64,000 nucleotides of DNA from Lachnospira multipara LB2003 (GCF_000702205.1 NZ_JNKW01000001.1:186001-250000); one strand, 5' to 3'; counted from the stretch's first letter, positions 1 through 10,103 are shown. Notes: generated by a model not told the origin, from the letters alone. Made by a program: numbers and translations.

Positions 1-117
1 AATACTCAACGAATACTGTATACAAAGGGTTTTTTAGCAAATTAAACAAGTAAAATGGGAAATATTTGTTGTTTGTTGATGTATTTTTAGAATTGTGAAA
101 AATTAAACTACAGACAC

Positions 118-146
118 TTGAAATTTAGATTATATTTATGTAAAAT
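118..146 (+). promoter_or_regulatory. Promoter of gap
   Basis: A -35 box TTGAAA (118-123) lies exactly 17 bp before a -10 box TAAAAT (141-146), with a TG just upstream of the -10. This is a good housekeeping sigma-A promoter and leaves a leader of roughly 60 nt before the gap start. The first 117 bases are AT-rich and show no gene. Confidence 0.7.
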
Positions 147-212
147 AACTAATAGTTGATTTTTTAACAAACTAAAATTCAATTAAAAATCACTTTTAGG
201 AGGATTCAATTT

Positions 213-1247
213 ATGTCAGTAAAAGTAGCTATTAACGGATTTGGCCGTATCGGTAGACTTGCATTCAGACAGATGTTTGGTGCAGATGGATACGAAGTAG
301 TAGCAATCAATGATTTAACAACACCATCAATGCTCGCTCACCTTTTAAAGTATGATACTTCACAGGGTAGATATGTAGAGCTTGGTCATGAAGATGAAGT
401 AACAGCTGATGATGAAGCTGGTACAATTACAGTAAAGGGTAAGACAATTAAGATCTACAAGGAACCAGATGCTAACAACTGCCCATGGGGAGAAATCGGT
501 GTAGATGTAGTTCTTGAGTGTTCAGGTTTCTATACATCAAAGGCTAAGGCACAGGCTCATATCAATGCTGGTGCTAAGAAGGTTGTAATTTCAGCTCCAG
601 CTGGTAATGACCTTCCTACAATCGTTTACAATGTAAACCATGAAACATTAACAAAGGATGATAAGATTATTTCTGCAGCTTCTTGTACAACAAACTGCTT
701 AGCTCCTATGGCTAACGCTCTTAACAAGTTTGCTCCAATTCAGTCTGGTATCATGACAACAATTCATGCTTACACAGGTGATCAGATGATCCTTGATGGT
801 CCTCAGAGAAAGGGTGACTTAAGAAGATCTAGAGCAGGTGCTGCTAATATCGTTCCTAACTCAACAGGTGCTGCTAAGGCTATCGGTTTAGTTATTCCAG
901 AACTTAACGGTAAGTTAATCGGAGCTGCTCAGAGAGTTCCTACACCTACAGGTTCTACAACAATCCTTATCGCTGTAGTTAAGTCTGATAAGGAAGTAAC
1001 AGTTGATTCTATCAATGCTGCTATGAAGGCTGCTGCTACAGAATCATTCGGTTACAACACAGAATTAATCGTATCTAGCGATATCGTTGGTATGAGATTT
1101 GGTTCATTATTCGATGCTACACAGACAATGGTATCTAAGATTGATGATACAACATACCAGGTACAGGTTGTTTCTTGGTATGATAATGAAAATTCATACA
1201 CAAGCCAGATGGTAAGAACAATTAAGTACTTCGCTGAATTAGGCTAA
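213..1247 (+). CDS. gap: Glyceraldehyde-3-phosphate dehydrogenase, type I
   Basis: Catalyses the NAD-dependent oxidation and phosphorylation of glyceraldehyde 3-phosphate to 1,3-bisphosphoglycerate in cytoplasmic glycolysis. The 344 residues match the usual length. The N-terminal NAD-binding motif INGFGRIGR is at residues 7-15, the catalytic cysteine lies in [12 protein letters not shown], and the C-terminal WYDNENSYT motif is intact. An AGGAGG-type Shine-Dalgarno (SD) site precedes the ATG. It has its own promoter and a strong terminator downstream. Glycolytic genes pgk, tpiA and gpmI follow on the same strand, but hairpins separate them, so they are probably several transcripts rather than one. 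Function is secure. Confidence 0.98.
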   Translation: MSVKVAINGFGRIGRLAFRQMFGADGYEVVAINDLTTPSMLAHLLKYDTSQGRYVELGHEDEVTADDEAGTITVKGKTIKIYKEPDANNCPWGEIGVDVVLECSGFYTSKAKAQAHINAGAKKVVISAPAGNDLPTIVYNVNHETLTKDDKIISAASCTTNCLAPMANALNKFAPIQSGIMTTIHAYTGDQMILDGPQRKGDLRRSRAGAANIVPNSTGAAKAIGLVIPELNGKLIGAAQRVPTPTGSTTILIAVVKSDKEVTVDSINAAMKAAATESFGYNTELIVSSDIVGMRFGSLFDATQTMVSKIDDTTYQVQVVSWYDNENSYTSQMVRTIKYFAELG

Positions 1248-1304
1248 TTCTAGGTGGTTGACTTAATAGTCAGTACTTATTAATTTCGCTTATGTGAGAT
1301 TTTA

Positions 1305-1346
1305 AACCGGAGAATACTTTAATTAGCGTTCTCCGGTTATTTTTAA
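1305..1346 (+). terminator. Rho-independent terminator after gap
   Basis: A perfect 10-bp stem AACCGGAGAA (1305-1314) / TTCTCCGGTT (1329-1338) is followed by a T-rich tract. It should end the gap transcript. Confidence 0.85.
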
Positions 1347-1361
1347 AAATAGTGACTGGGA

Positions 1362-1403
1362 TACAGACCATCAAGCATCATTTTAGGTGTTAATTGGTCT
1401 GTA
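1362..1403 (+). promoter_or_regulatory. Leader hairpin upstream of pgk
   Basis: TACAGACCA (1362-1370) pairs perfectly with TGGTCTGTA (1395-1403), with no T-tract after it. It sits about 30 nt before the pgk SD. It could be a 5'-UTR processing or stability stem, or a protein-binding palindrome; the role is unknown. Confidence 0.5.
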
Positions 1404-1443
1404 GCTCAATTACAGAATTTTTTCTAAAATGGAGGAAAATATT

Positions 1444-2637
1444 ATGCTTAATAAGAAGTCAGTTGATGATATCAACGTTAAGGGCAAGAGAGTATTAGTA
1501 AGATGTGATTTTAATGTACCATTAGATGGGGACAAGATTACTGATGAGACACGTCTTGTAGCTGCTCTTCCTACAATTAAGAAGTTAGTTTCAGATGGTG
1601 GAAAGATTATTCTTTGCTCACACTTAGGTAAGCCAAAGGGACCAGATGCTGCATTCTCATTAGCTCCAGTTGCTAAGAGATTATCAGAATTACTTGGCCA
1701 GGAAGTTAAGTTTGCTGCTGATGATACAGTAGTTGGCGATAATGCTAAGGCTGCTGTTGAAGCAATGAATGATGGTGATATCATTTTACTTGAAAATACA
1801 CGTTTTAGAGCTGAAGAAACAAAGAATGGTGAAGCTTTCTCTAAGGATTTAGCTTCAATTGCTGATGTATTTGTTAATGATGCTTTCGGTACTGCACATA
1901 GAGCTCACTGCTCAAATGTTGGTGTAACTCAGTTCGTAGATACAGCTGTAGTTGGTTACCTTATGCAGAAGGAAATTGATTTCCTTGGAAATGCTGTTAA
2001 TAATCCAGTTAGACCTTTCGTTGCTATCTTAGGTGGTTCTAAGGTTTCTTCAAAGATTCCTGTAATTAACAACTTACTTGATAAGGTTGATACACTTATT
2101 ATTGGTGGTGGTATGTCTTATACATTCCAGAAAGCTAAGGGCGGTAGCGTTGGTCAGTCATTAGTAGAAGATGATTATCTTGATTACGCTAAGGAAATGA
2201 TGGCTAAGGCTGAAGCTAAGGGTGTTAAGTTATTAATTCCTATCGATACAGTAACAACTAAGGAATTTAAGAACGATACTCCAAGCAAGATCGTTGAAGC
2301 TGGTCACCAGGAAGCTGATGATATGGGTATGGATATTGGACCAAAGACATGCGAATTATACAAGGATGCTCTTAAGGATGCTAAGACAGTTGTTTGGAAC
2401 GGACCTATGGGTGTATTCGAATTTGATAACTTTGCTAAGGGTACAGTAGCAGTTGCTGAAGCTTTAGCTAACTTAGAAGATGCTACAACAATTATCGGTG
2501 GTGGTGATTCAGCTGCTGCTGTTAATAATTTAGGATTTGGTGACAAGATGACTCACATCTCTACAGGTGGTGGAGCTTCTCTTGAATTCCTTGAAGGTAA
2601 GGAATTACCAGGTGTTGTTGCAGCTAACGATAAGTAA
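1444..2637 (+). CDS. pgk: Phosphoglycerate kinase
   Basis: Transfers phosphate from 1,3-bisphosphoglycerate to ADP, the first ATP-yielding step of glycolysis. It is 397 aa, the normal size for the family. The N-terminal substrate-binding stretch [13 protein letters not shown] and the C-terminal nucleotide-binding GGGDSAAAV are both present. An upstream in-frame ATG at 1429 would place the GGAGG ribosome site inside the gene; the ATG at 1444 has that GGAGG (1431-1435) at correct spacing and is preferred. It lies between gap and tpiA, with a branched structured terminator behind it. Confidence 0.97.
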   Translation: MLNKKSVDDINVKGKRVLVRCDFNVPLDGDKITDETRLVAALPTIKKLVSDGGKIILCSHLGKPKGPDAAFSLAPVAKRLSELLGQEVKFAADDTVVGDNAKAAVEAMNDGDIILLENTRFRAEETKNGEAFSKDLASIADVFVNDAFGTAHRAHCSNVGVTQFVDTAVVGYLMQKEIDFLGNAVNNPVRPFVAILGGSKVSSKIPVINNLLDKVDTLIIGGGMSYTFQKAKGGSVGQSLVEDDYLDYAKEMMAKAEAKGVKLLIPIDTVTTKEFKNDTPSKIVEAGHQEADDMGMDIGPKTCELYKDALKDAKTVVWNGPMGVFEFDNFAKGTVAVAEALANLEDATTIIGGGDSAAAVNNLGFGDKMTHISTGGGASLEFLEGKELPGVVAANDK

Positions 2638-2661
2638 TATTTTTACTGCATAAATATAATG

Positions 2662-2761
2662 ACCATAGTGGTCGCATAGTGTATACATAGCTCTAGGATT
2701 TCCTAGAGCTTGGTTACAGAATAATTGTTAAAAGTTATTCTAGGCAGCCACTATGGTTTTT
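2662..2761 (+). terminator. Branched three-stem RNA structure ending pgk transcript
   Basis: An outer stem ACCATAGTGG (2662-2671) / CCACTATGGT (2748-2757) encloses a hairpin AGCTCTAGG (2689-2697) / CCTAGAGCT (2702-2710) and a second hairpin AGAATAA (2718-2724) / TTATTCT (2735-2741). The outer stem is directly followed by a T-run, so the whole three-way junction can act as an intrinsic terminator. A plain hairpin would be enough for termination, so the two inner arms are unexplained. Confidence 0.6.
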
Positions 2762-3218
2762 GTTTACTTATACTTGTTAAAATTATCACAAAGAATGACA
2801 GTAAACTTGCAAAGTTAATCTTATAAATAACAAATATTGTGTATTAATAATATATTTTATTATTCTTAAAATCACGAGAAGTGAATAGAGCTACAGTTAA
2901 GAATAAAAAGAGACCTTACAAAAAGATTAACAGTGTTTTTATTGTTGTTATTGTTATTTTTTTTCAAGAACAATTAATTAAATGTGTAGGCGTTATGGGT
3001 GTGGGTGATTTCTATTTTTAAATGATTAATTTTTATTACCCCGAAATTAAAGTTTTTTGATATTTATTATCCATTAAGGATAAAAGCTTTTAAAAAGTAT
3101 GGAAAACACCTTCAAAGTATGATATAATTTTTATAATGTATTGTCAGTGCGGTGAATAAATAATAAATAATTAAATATTAACGGGGAAAGTAGCATTGAC
3201 GGAAAATGGAGGCATGAT
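2762..3218 (+). promoter_or_regulatory. Intergenic region with tpiA promoter
   Basis: No credible gene is present; the stretch is strongly AT-rich. Near its right end a -35-like TGGAAA (3100-3105) is 17 bp from an extended -10 TGATATAAT (3120-3128), a likely promoter for tpiA with a leader of about 80 nt. Confidence 0.5.
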
Positions 3219-3962
3219 ATGAGACGTAAGGTTATTGCGGGAAATTGGAAGATGAATATGACACCTTCTGAGGCTGTTAAATTAGCTAATGATTTAAAGG
3301 GAAATGTAGCTAATGACAATGTTGATGTAATTTTTTGTGTACCAGCAATTGATATTGTACCAGTAGTTGAGGCTGTTAAGGGTACTAATATTAAGATTGG
3401 TGCTGAGAACATGTATATTGAGGAAAAAGGTGCTTATACAGGTGAAATCAGTGCTAATATGTTAGTTGATGCTGGTGTTTCACATGTTATTATTGGACAT
3501 TCAGAAAGAAGACAGCTTTTTAATGAAAGTGATGAATTCCTTAATAAGAAGATTAAGAAGGCAATTGAACATAAATTAATTCCTATTGTTTGTTGTGGTG
3601 AAACTCTTGAACAGAGAGAAGAAGGAATCACTTTAACATTCATTAAGGATCAGATTAAGGCAGCATATGAAGGAATTTCATCTGAGGATGCACTTAATAC
3701 AATTATTGCTTATGAACCAATTTGGGCTATTGGTACAGGTAAGGTTGCTACTACTGAGCAGGCAGAAGAAGTTTGTGCTTCAATTAGAAAGAATCTTGAA
3801 GAAATTTACGATGCTAAGACAGCAGAAGAAATTAGAATTCTTTACGGTGGCAGTGTTAATGCAAGCAATGCAGCAGAACTTTTCGCTCAGAACAATATTG
3901 ATGGTGGTTTAGTAGGTGGAGCAAGCCTTAAGCCAGAATTCGCTAATATTGTAAATTACTAA
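3219..3962 (+). CDS. tpiA: Triosephosphate isomerase
   Basis: Interconverts dihydroxyacetone phosphate and glyceraldehyde 3-phosphate in the cytoplasm. It is 247 aa, standard for the family. Residues visible: GNWKMN at 7-12 (substrate lysine), HSERR (catalytic histidine), [12 protein letters not shown] (catalytic glutamate and loop 6), and YGGSV plus GGLVGGASL (phosphate binding) near the C-terminus. A GGAGG SD precedes the ATG. It also links glycolysis to the rhamnose operon in this window, whose aldolase yields dihydroxyacetone phosphate. Confidence 0.98.
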   Translation: MRRKVIAGNWKMNMTPSEAVKLANDLKGNVANDNVDVIFCVPAIDIVPVVEAVKGTNIKIGAENMYIEEKGAYTGEISANMLVDAGVSHVIIGHSERRQLFNESDEFLNKKIKKAIEHKLIPIVCCGETLEQREEGITLTFIKDQIKAAYEGISSEDALNTIIAYEPIWAIGTGKVATTEQAEEVCASIRKNLEEIYDAKTAEEIRILYGGSVNASNAAELFAQNNIDGGLVGGASLKPEFANIVNY

Positions 3963-3969
3963 AATCAAT

Positions 3970-4007
3970 GTGTAGCTATTCAAAAATTGGATGGCTACAC
4001 TTTTTTT
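3970..4007 (+). terminator. Terminator after tpiA
   Basis: GTGTAGC (3970-3976) pairs with GCTACAC (3994-4000), with additional pairing inside the arm, followed by seven T residues. Confidence 0.85.
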
Positions 4008-4071
4008 GTCTTTTTTAGTATAATTTAGATGCTTGTAACAAGTAATTGTAACAATGGAGGGAATGTGAAAA

Positions 4072-5205
4072 ATGTTTTCGAAGTCAGATATAAATCGAAA
4101 TAAGTGTATGTTATTTAGTGGATTAGCTTTTAATGGTTATGATTGGTGGTGGCATAGTTTTACTGGCATCAATGAAAAGACAGGAGAAGAAAAAGGATTT
4201 TTTATTGAATATTATCTGGTAAATCCTGGATTTGGTAGAAAAGAACCGGTTCTTGGACAACTTTTGGATAATAAACGCAAAAATCTAAAACCGTCATATT
4301 TAATGGTCAAGGCAGGATGTTGGGGCGAGGATAGCCTTCAGCTTAATAAATTTTATGGTTGGGGTGAAATTGCTGTTTCAAGATCTGTTCCTTATTCCAT
4401 AAATTGTAAGGATTGTTTTGCTTCGGAAAATAGCATAACTGGCATGATTTCAATTAGCAAAGAAGATAATGATAAACATCCAGAATATATGTCTGATGCC
4501 GGAACAATGTATTGGAATCTTAAAGTATCTAAGAATAATCCTTTTAATGTGGGTTATGGCGCTAACAGACTTTTCAGAGATTTAGAGGCCTTTGAGATGT
4601 ATTGGCATGTTGAAGGCATGAGAACCTTATATGAAGGTGAAGTTATATGCAATGGCGTTAAATATAAGGTTTCGCCTAATAACTGTTATGGCTATGCTGA
4701 TAAAAATTGGGGCAGAAGCTTTACAAGCCCTTGGGTATGGTTGTCTTCTAATAATCTTACAAGTCGCATTACAGGTCGTAAGTTAAAGGGAAGCGCCTTT
4801 GATATAGGCGGTGGATGCCCTAAGGTTTATATGCTTCCTTTAAAGAGAAAGTTACTTGGAGCATTTTATTATAGAGGTGAGGAATATGAATATAATTTTT
4901 CAAAATTCTGGGATAAGGTACACACTAGATTTAGATTTTATGAAACAAAAGATGCAGTCTACTGGTATGTGGCACAGGAAAATCTAGATTCAGTAATGAT
5001 CACAAAGGTGAGATGCCTTAAAAAAGATATGATTTTTATAAATTATGAGTCGCCAGATGGTAAAAAAAGACATAATAAGTTATGGAATGGCGGTAATGGC
5101 GTTGGAAGAATTAAGCTCTATAAAAAAATGGGCGGCAAGTTAAAACTTATAGATGATATTACAGCTAAAAACGTAGGTTGTGAATATGGAGAATATGATA
5201 AATAA
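4072..5205 (+). CDS. Tocopherol cyclase-like / lipocalin-type protein
   Basis: The exact role is unknown. The protein (377 aa) has no signal peptide or membrane segment and is rich in aromatic residues. The stretch YGYADKNWG followed by SPWVWLSSN resembles the hallmark of the tocopherol cyclase / CrtC hydratase-like superfamily, a lipocalin-like double barrel that handles hydrophobic ligands. Firmicutes do not make tocopherol, so any substrate would be different. It lies between tpiA and gpmI with its own terminator-flanked unit and an AGGGA-type SD. A possible -10 TATAAT is at 4019-4024. Family assignment is tentative and rests on one motif region plus overall composition. Confidence 0.5.
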   Translation: MFSKSDINRNKCMLFSGLAFNGYDWWWHSFTGINEKTGEEKGFFIEYYLVNPGFGRKEPVLGQLLDNKRKNLKPSYLMVKAGCWGEDSLQLNKFYGWGEIAVSRSVPYSINCKDCFASENSITGMISISKEDNDKHPEYMSDAGTMYWNLKVSKNNPFNVGYGANRLFRDLEAFEMYWHVEGMRTLYEGEVICNGVKYKVSPNNCYGYADKNWGRSFTSPWVWLSSNNLTSRITGRKLKGSAFDIGGGCPKVYMLPLKRKLLGAFYYRGEEYEYNFSKFWDKVHTRFRFYETKDAVYWYVAQENLDSVMITKVRCLKKDMIFINYESPDGKKRHNKLWNGGNGVGRIKLYKKMGGKLKLIDDITAKNVGCEYGEYDK

Positions 5206-5274
5206 CAATAAAATAAAAAATATAGGATAAGTATAAAATATTAGTTAATTATTTATCAAAACGCGTGTTTACTA

Positions 5275-5303
5275 TTTTAATTTATCAGTAAATATGGTAT
5301 TAT
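5275..5303 (+). promoter_or_regulatory. Extended -10 promoter of gpmI
   Basis: TGGTATTAT (5295-5303) is an extended -10; a weak -35 (TTTTAA, 5275-5280) is 17 bp upstream. It lies 37 bp before the gpmI ATG. Confidence 0.5.
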
Positions 5304-5339
5304 CCTAGAGTATTGAAAAAATATTTGGAGGCAAATGAT

Positions 5340-6881
5340 ATGAGTAAAAAGCCAGTTTTATTAATGATTTTAGATGGATATGGTTTAAGTGATATTAAAG
5401 AAGGTAATGGTATTGCAGCAGCTAACACACCTGTTATGGATGGTTTAATGAAAAATTATCCTTTCGTTAAGGGTTATGCTTCAGGTCTTGCAGTAGGTCT
5501 TCCTGATGGACAGATGGGTAACTCAGAAGTTGGACATCTTAATATGGGTGCAGGTAGAGTTGTTTACCAGGAATTAACTAGAATTACAAAGTCAATTGAA
5601 GATGGTGATTTCTTTACAAATGAAGCTTTACTTGACGCTATTAAGAATTGTAAAGAGAATAATTCAGATTTACATTTATATGGTTTATTATCTGATGGTG
5701 GTGTTCATAGTCACATTACACATCTTTTTGCATTACTTGAACTTGCAAAGAAGAATGGTTTAACTAATGTATATGTTCATGGTTTCATGGATGGACGTGA
5801 TACACCTACAGATGGTGGTAAGGGCTATATTAAGGCTGTTTGCGATAAGATGGCAGAACTTGGTGTTGGTAAGTTCGCTACATTAAATGGTCGTTATTAT
5901 GTAATGGATAGAGATAATAGATGGGACAGAGTTGAAAGCTCTTATAAGGCATTAGTTAACGGTGAAGGCATTAAGGCTACAGATGTTAATGAAGCTATTG
6001 CTAAGTCTTATGCTGATGGTAAGACAGATGAATTTGTTGAACCAACTGTTATTGTTAAGGAAGATGGTAGTCCAGTTGCTACAATTAAGGACGGAGATTC
6101 AATTATCTGCTTCAACTTTAGACCAGATAGAGCAAGAGAAATTACAAGATGCTTCTGTGATGATGAATTCACAGGATTTGAAAGAGGAGCAAGAAAGAAT
6201 GTTAAATATGTTTGCTTCACAGATTATGATGTAACAATTCCTAACAAGGAAGTTGCATTTAAGAAGGAATCATATGCTAATACATTTGGTGAATTCTTAG
6301 CTAAGAATGGTAAGACACAGGCTAGAATCGCTGAAACAGAAAAGTATGCTCACGTAACATTCTTCTTTAATGGTGGTATTGAAGAACCAAACGAAGGTGA
6401 AGACAGAATTCTTGTTAAGTCACCTAAGGTTGCTACATATGATTTACAGCCAGAAATGAGTGCTCCAGAAGTATGCGAGAAGTTAGTTGCTGCTATTAAG
6501 TCTGATAAATATGATGTAATTATTGCTAACTTTGCTAACCCAGATATGGTTGGTCATACTGGTGTTATGGATGCAGTTGTAAAGGCAATTGAGACAGTAG
6601 ATAACTGCGTAGGACAGGTAATTGATGCTATTAAGGAAGTTGATGGCGTTGCATTTATTTGCGCTGATCACGGTAATGCTGAAAAGCTTATTGATGAAAA
6701 GGGTGAAGTATTTACAGCTCATACAACAAACCCAGTTCCATTTATCTTAGTTAACTATGATGAGAATTATACATTAGCTGAAAATGGTAAGCTTTCAGAT
6801 ATCATTCCTACACTTATTGAAATCATGGGAATGGAACAGCCTGCAGAAATGACAGGTCATTCATTACTTGTTAGAAAGTAA
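5340..6881 (+). CDS. gpmI: 2,3-bisphosphoglycerate-independent phosphoglycerate mutase
   Basis: Converts 3-phosphoglycerate to 2-phosphoglycerate using a metal-dependent phosphoserine mechanism of the alkaline phosphatase superfamily. Visible are LMILDGYG near the N-terminus (metal aspartate), GQMGNSEVGHLNMGAGR with the catalytic serine, GFMDGRDT, and the C-terminal metal ligands in DHGNAE and HTTNPVPF. A TTG at 5313 is in frame, but the ATG at 5340 has GGAGG (5327-5331) at proper distance and gives 513 aa, the family length. No enolase gene follows here. Confidence 0.97.
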   Translation: MSKKPVLLMILDGYGLSDIKEGNGIAAANTPVMDGLMKNYPFVKGYASGLAVGLPDGQMGNSEVGHLNMGAGRVVYQELTRITKSIEDGDFFTNEALLDAIKNCKENNSDLHLYGLLSDGGVHSHITHLFALLELAKKNGLTNVYVHGFMDGRDTPTDGGKGYIKAVCDKMAELGVGKFATLNGRYYVMDRDNRWDRVESSYKALVNGEGIKATDVNEAIAKSYADGKTDEFVEPTVIVKEDGSPVATIKDGDSIICFNFRPDRAREITRCFCDDEFTGFERGARKNVKYVCFTDYDVTIPNKEVAFKKESYANTFGEFLAKNGKTQARIAETEKYAHVTFFFNGGIEEPNEGEDRILVKSPKVATYDLQPEMSAPEVCEKLVAAIKSDKYDVIIANFANPDMVGHTGVMDAVVKAIETVDNCVGQVIDAIKEVDGVAFICADHGNAEKLIDEKGEVFTAHTTNPVPFILVNYDENYTLAENGKLSDIIPTLIEIMGMEQPAEMTGHSLLVRK

Positions 6882-6953
6882 TAATTAATTTTGGGCTGAT
6901 GATAAAAAAGCATTTAGAACTATAATATTATTAAGTTTTTATTAGAATTTATA

Positions 6954-6982
6954 TTGCACAAGGACTTTTTATATGGTATTAT
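6954..6982 (+). promoter_or_regulatory. Promoter of secG
   Basis: TTGCAC (6954-6959), a 17-bp spacer, then TATTAT (6977-6982) preceded by TGG to form an extended -10. The 6.9-kb gap before it shows no clear terminator for gpmI. Confidence 0.6.
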
Positions 6983-7020
6983 AATCTCGTTGCTGACTAA
7001 TCAGCTAGGAGGTGTTATAG

Positions 7021-7278
7021 ATGTTTGGTATGTCATGGGCTGATACAATTAGAATTTTCCTTATGGGTATCTTTATTTTAGTTGGAATTGCACTAACTAT
7101 TTTAGTACTTATGCAGGAAAGTAAGCACAGCGGTTTGTCAGGTACAATCAGCGGTGTAGCCGATACATATTGGGGTAAGAATAAGGGTCGTTCAATGGAA
7201 GGTAAGCTTGTTTTAATCACAAGAATCCTTGTTATTGCTTTTATTCTAATTGCAATTGTATTAAACATTAAATTTTAG
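7021..7278 (+). CDS. secG: Preprotein translocase subunit SecG
   Basis: A small inner-membrane partner of SecYE in protein export. The 85 aa contain two hydrophobic segments (about residues 8-28 and 64-82) separated by a polar loop with LMQESKHSGLSGTISG, the typical SecG loop. A strong AGGAGGTG SD precedes the ATG. It heads the secG-rnr-smpB-ssrA block, a gene order widely conserved in Firmicutes, which supports the call despite its small size. Confidence 0.93.
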   Translation: MFGMSWADTIRIFLMGIFILVGIALTILVLMQESKHSGLSGTISGVADTYWGKNKGRSMEGKLVLITRILVIAFILIAIVLNIKF

Positions 7279-7284
7279 ATTATT

Positions 7285-7317
7285 AGCACTCTTAAGTAAT
7301 ACTTAAGGGTGCTTTTT
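7285..7317 (+). terminator. Terminator after secG
   Basis: AGCACTCTTAAGT (7285-7297) pairs with ACTTAAGGGTGCT (7301-7313), one G-T wobble, followed by a short T-run. Partial readthrough into rnr is likely because no strong promoter is obvious between them. Confidence 0.75.
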
Positions 7318-7377
7318 ATCTATTGCAATAATTGCCCTAAAAGCGTTATAAATTGTGTTAATTATTATGAGGTATAT

Positions 7378-9528
7378 ATGAAAGACGAGATTTTTAAAGA
7401 ACGTAAGGACATGATTGAAGACTTAATTGTTAGAAATGAGTTTTATGTTCCTATGAAAACTAAAGAAATTGCTATTTTATTAAATGTTCCTAAGTCAGAA
7501 AGATCAGTTTTACAAGAGATTCTTGATTGCTTAGTTAGTGAAGGTAAGATTGGAATAACTAAGAAGGGTAAATATATAAAGGCTGAGAATGTGGCTTTAA
7601 TCGGAACTTTTACAATGACAAGCAAGGGCTTTGGTTTTGTCACAATCGAAGATAGAGAAGACGATATTTTTATAAAATCAAGCGATACATTAAATGCCTT
7701 TCATATGGATAGAGTCAAACTTGTTATAACTAAAGAGAAGAAGGCTGATAAACATGCCGAAGGAAAAATTGTAGGAATTGTGGAACATGGTATAACAAGT
7801 CTTGTAGGTACTTTCCAGAAAGGTAAAGGATTTGGTTTTGTTGTTCCAGATAATGGCAAAATTTCTGTAGATGTTTTTATTCCTAAAGAGTATTGTATGG
7901 GAGCTGTTGATGGCAGTAAGGTTGTATGTAAGATACATAATTACGGTAAGCCAGGAAAAAACCCAGAAGGTAGGATAACAGAAATAATAGGACATATTAA
8001 TGATCCAGGAACAGATATAATGTCAGTGATTAGAGGATATGATTTGCCTTTAGAATTTCCAGATGATGTTATTAAGGAATTAAGAAAGATTCCGGAAAAA
8101 GTGGATGAGAAAGACAAAGCTGGTAGGGTTGATTTAAGAAATCTTACTACAGTAACAATAGATGGTGAAGATGCTAAGGATTTAGATGATGCTATTACAT
8201 TGTCAAAGGAAGGCGATATCTATAAATTAGGTGTACATATAGCAGATGTAAGCCATTATGTTACAGAGAATAGCCCACTAGATAAGGAAGCTATAAAAAG
8301 AGGTACATCAGTTTATTTAGTGGATAGGGTGATTCCAATGCTACCTCATCAATTATCCAACGGAATATGTTCTTTAAATCAGGGAGAAGATAGACTGGCA
8401 CTTTCTTGTCTTATGGATATTGATTCTAAGGGAAATGTGGTGGACCACCGTATTTGTGAAACATTAATTAATGTTGATAGACGAATGAGCTATACATCAG
8501 TTAAAAAGATAATCATTGATAAAGATGAGGAAGAAAGCAAAAAATACGCAGATTTAGTAGATATGTTTTTCCTTATGGAGGAATGTGCGAATTTACTTAG
8601 AAATAAGAGATTTAGTCGAGGTTCAATAGATTTTGATTTCCCAGAATCAAAGATTGAATTAGATGATAAGGGACATCCTGTAAAAATTGCTCCATATGAA
8701 AGAACTACAGCTAATAAGATAATTGAAGATTTTATGCTTATTGCCAATGAAACTGTAGCAGAGGATTTCTTCTGGCAGGAATTGCCATTCCTTTATAGAA
8801 CTCATGAGAATCCTGATCCTGAAAGAATGATGAAATTATCTACTTTTATTAATAATTTTGGCTATTCAATTAGGCTAGGGGACGAAATTCATCCAAAGGA
8901 AATCCAGAAGTTATTATCTAAGATTGAAGGTTCGCAGGAAGAGATTTTAATAAGCAGATTAGCTCTTCGTTCAATGAAGAAGGCTAGATATACAACAGAA
9001 TGTATAGGACATTTTGGATTGGCGGCAAAATATTATTGCCATTTCACATCGCCAATTAGAAGATATCCGGATTTACAGATTCATAGAATTATTAAAGAAA
9101 ACCTACATGGTGGAATTAATAAGAAAAGAATTGATCACTACAATCAGATTTTACCAGAAATCGCACTTTCTACTTCTAATACAGAAAGAAGAGCTGATGA
9201 GGCAGAGAGAGATACAGATAAGATTAAGATGTGTGAATATATGGCTGAACATATTGGTGAAATATATGAAGGCGTTATATCTGGAGTAACATCTTGGGGA
9301 ATATATGTGGAGTTACCAAATACAATTGAGGGTATGGTTTCTGTTAATAACATGCATGGATATTATGAATTTGATGAAAACCATTACGAAATGGTAGAGC
9401 GTGTAACAAATAAGACATATAAGCTAGGTCAGAAGGTTGAAGTTGTGACAATTAGTACAGATAAGCTTCAAAAGACAATTGATTTTAAATTCCTCGAGGA
9501 TTGTTATGAGGATGAAATCAAAAGATAA
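7378..9528 (+). CDS. rnr: Ribonuclease R
   Basis: A processive 3'-5' exoribonuclease that degrades structured RNA and works with SmpB and tmRNA in clearing non-stop mRNA. The 716 aa show an N-terminal winged-helix region, cold-shock domains (GTFTMTSKGFGFVT and GTFQKGKGFGFVVP, about residues 70-160), the RNB catalytic domain with DGEDAKDLDDAITL (metal-binding aspartates, about residue 260) and a C-terminal S1 domain. An upstream ATG at 7309 falls within the secG terminator; the start at 7378 follows an ATGAGG SD and fits the family. Confidence 0.97.
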   Translation: MKDEIFKERKDMIEDLIVRNEFYVPMKTKEIAILLNVPKSERSVLQEILDCLVSEGKIGITKKGKYIKAENVALIGTFTMTSKGFGFVTIEDREDDIFIKSSDTLNAFHMDRVKLVITKEKKADKHAEGKIVGIVEHGITSLVGTFQKGKGFGFVVPDNGKISVDVFIPKEYCMGAVDGSKVVCKIHNYGKPGKNPEGRITEIIGHINDPGTDIMSVIRGYDLPLEFPDDVIKELRKIPEKVDEKDKAGRVDLRNLTTVTIDGEDAKDLDDAITLSKEGDIYKLGVHIADVSHYVTENSPLDKEAIKRGTSVYLVDRVIPMLPHQLSNGICSLNQGEDRLALSCLMDIDSKGNVVDHRICETLINVDRRMSYTSVKKIIIDKDEEESKKYADLVDMFFLMEECANLLRNKRFSRGSIDFDFPESKIELDDKGHPVKIAPYERTTANKIIEDFMLIANETVAEDFFWQELPFLYRTHENPDPERMMKLSTFINNFGYSIRLGDEIHPKEIQKLLSKIEGSQEEILISRLALRSMKKARYTTECIGHFGLAAKYYCHFTSPIRRYPDLQIHRIIKENLHGGINKKRIDHYNQILPEIALSTSNTERRADEAERDTDKIKMCEYMAEHIGEIYEGVISGVTSWGIYVELPNTIEGMVSVNNMHGYYEFDENHYEMVERVTNKTYKLGQKVEVVTISTDKLQKTIDFKFLEDCYEDEIKR

Positions 9529-9571
9529 TAGTAATTACAAGTAAATGATATTAGTGAAAGGGACAAAATAT

Positions 9572-10051
9572 ATGGGAAAGTCTAGTGAAAGCAGTAATAG
9601 ACTTGTGGCTAATAATAAAAAAGCATATTTTGACTATTTTATAGAAGAAAAAATTGAGGCTGGCCTTGTTCTTCATGGAACAGAGGTTAAGTCTCTTCGT
9701 CAGGGTAAATGTTCAATTAAGGAGTCTTATATTCAAATACAAAATGGCGAGGTTTTTGCCATAAATATGAATATTACACCTTATGAAAAAGGGAATATAT
9801 TTAATAAAGACCCTCTTAGACCAAAAAAATTATTATTACATAAGTCAGAAATTAATAAATTAGCAGGACAGCTTGCAACAAAAGGATATACATTAGTGCC
9901 ATTACAGGTTTATTTTAAACAGGGTAAGGTAAAAATAGAAATAGGTCTTGCTAAGGGTAAGAAAAACTATGATAAGAGAGAATCAATAGCAAAAAGAGAT
10001 CAGGAACGTCAGGCACAAAAGGAATTAAAGGATAGAAACCTAAGATTCTAG
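9572..10051 (+). CDS. smpB: SsrA-binding protein SmpB
   Basis: Binds tmRNA and takes the place of the codon-anticodon during trans-translation. The 159 aa contain NKKAYFDYFIEEKIEAGL, GTEVKSLRQGK and NRGKVKIE-like QGKVKIEIGLAKGKK, and end in the lysine/arginine-rich tail that enters the mRNA channel. The ATG at 9572 is chosen over an in-frame ATG at 9545 because an AAAGGGA SD lies between them at the right distance. It directly precedes its RNA partner ssrA. Confidence 0.97.
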   Translation: MGKSSESSNRLVANNKKAYFDYFIEEKIEAGLVLHGTEVKSLRQGKCSIKESYIQIQNGEVFAINMNITPYEKGNIFNKDPLRPKKLLLHKSEINKLAGQLATKGYTLVPLQVYFKQGKVKIEIGLAKGKKNYDKRESIAKRDQERQAQKELKDRNLRF

Positions 10052-10057
10052 CTAGTA

Positions 10058-10086
10058 TTGACAGTCGTTCATAATAATGCTAAAAT
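10058..10086 (+). promoter_or_regulatory. Strong promoter of ssrA
   Basis: Consensus TTGACA (10058-10063), 17-bp spacer, TAAAAT (10081-10086). Transcription would begin about ten bases before the mature tmRNA 5' end. Confidence 0.85.
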
Positions 10087-10103
10087 TTCTTTTGCTAGTT
10101 TAA

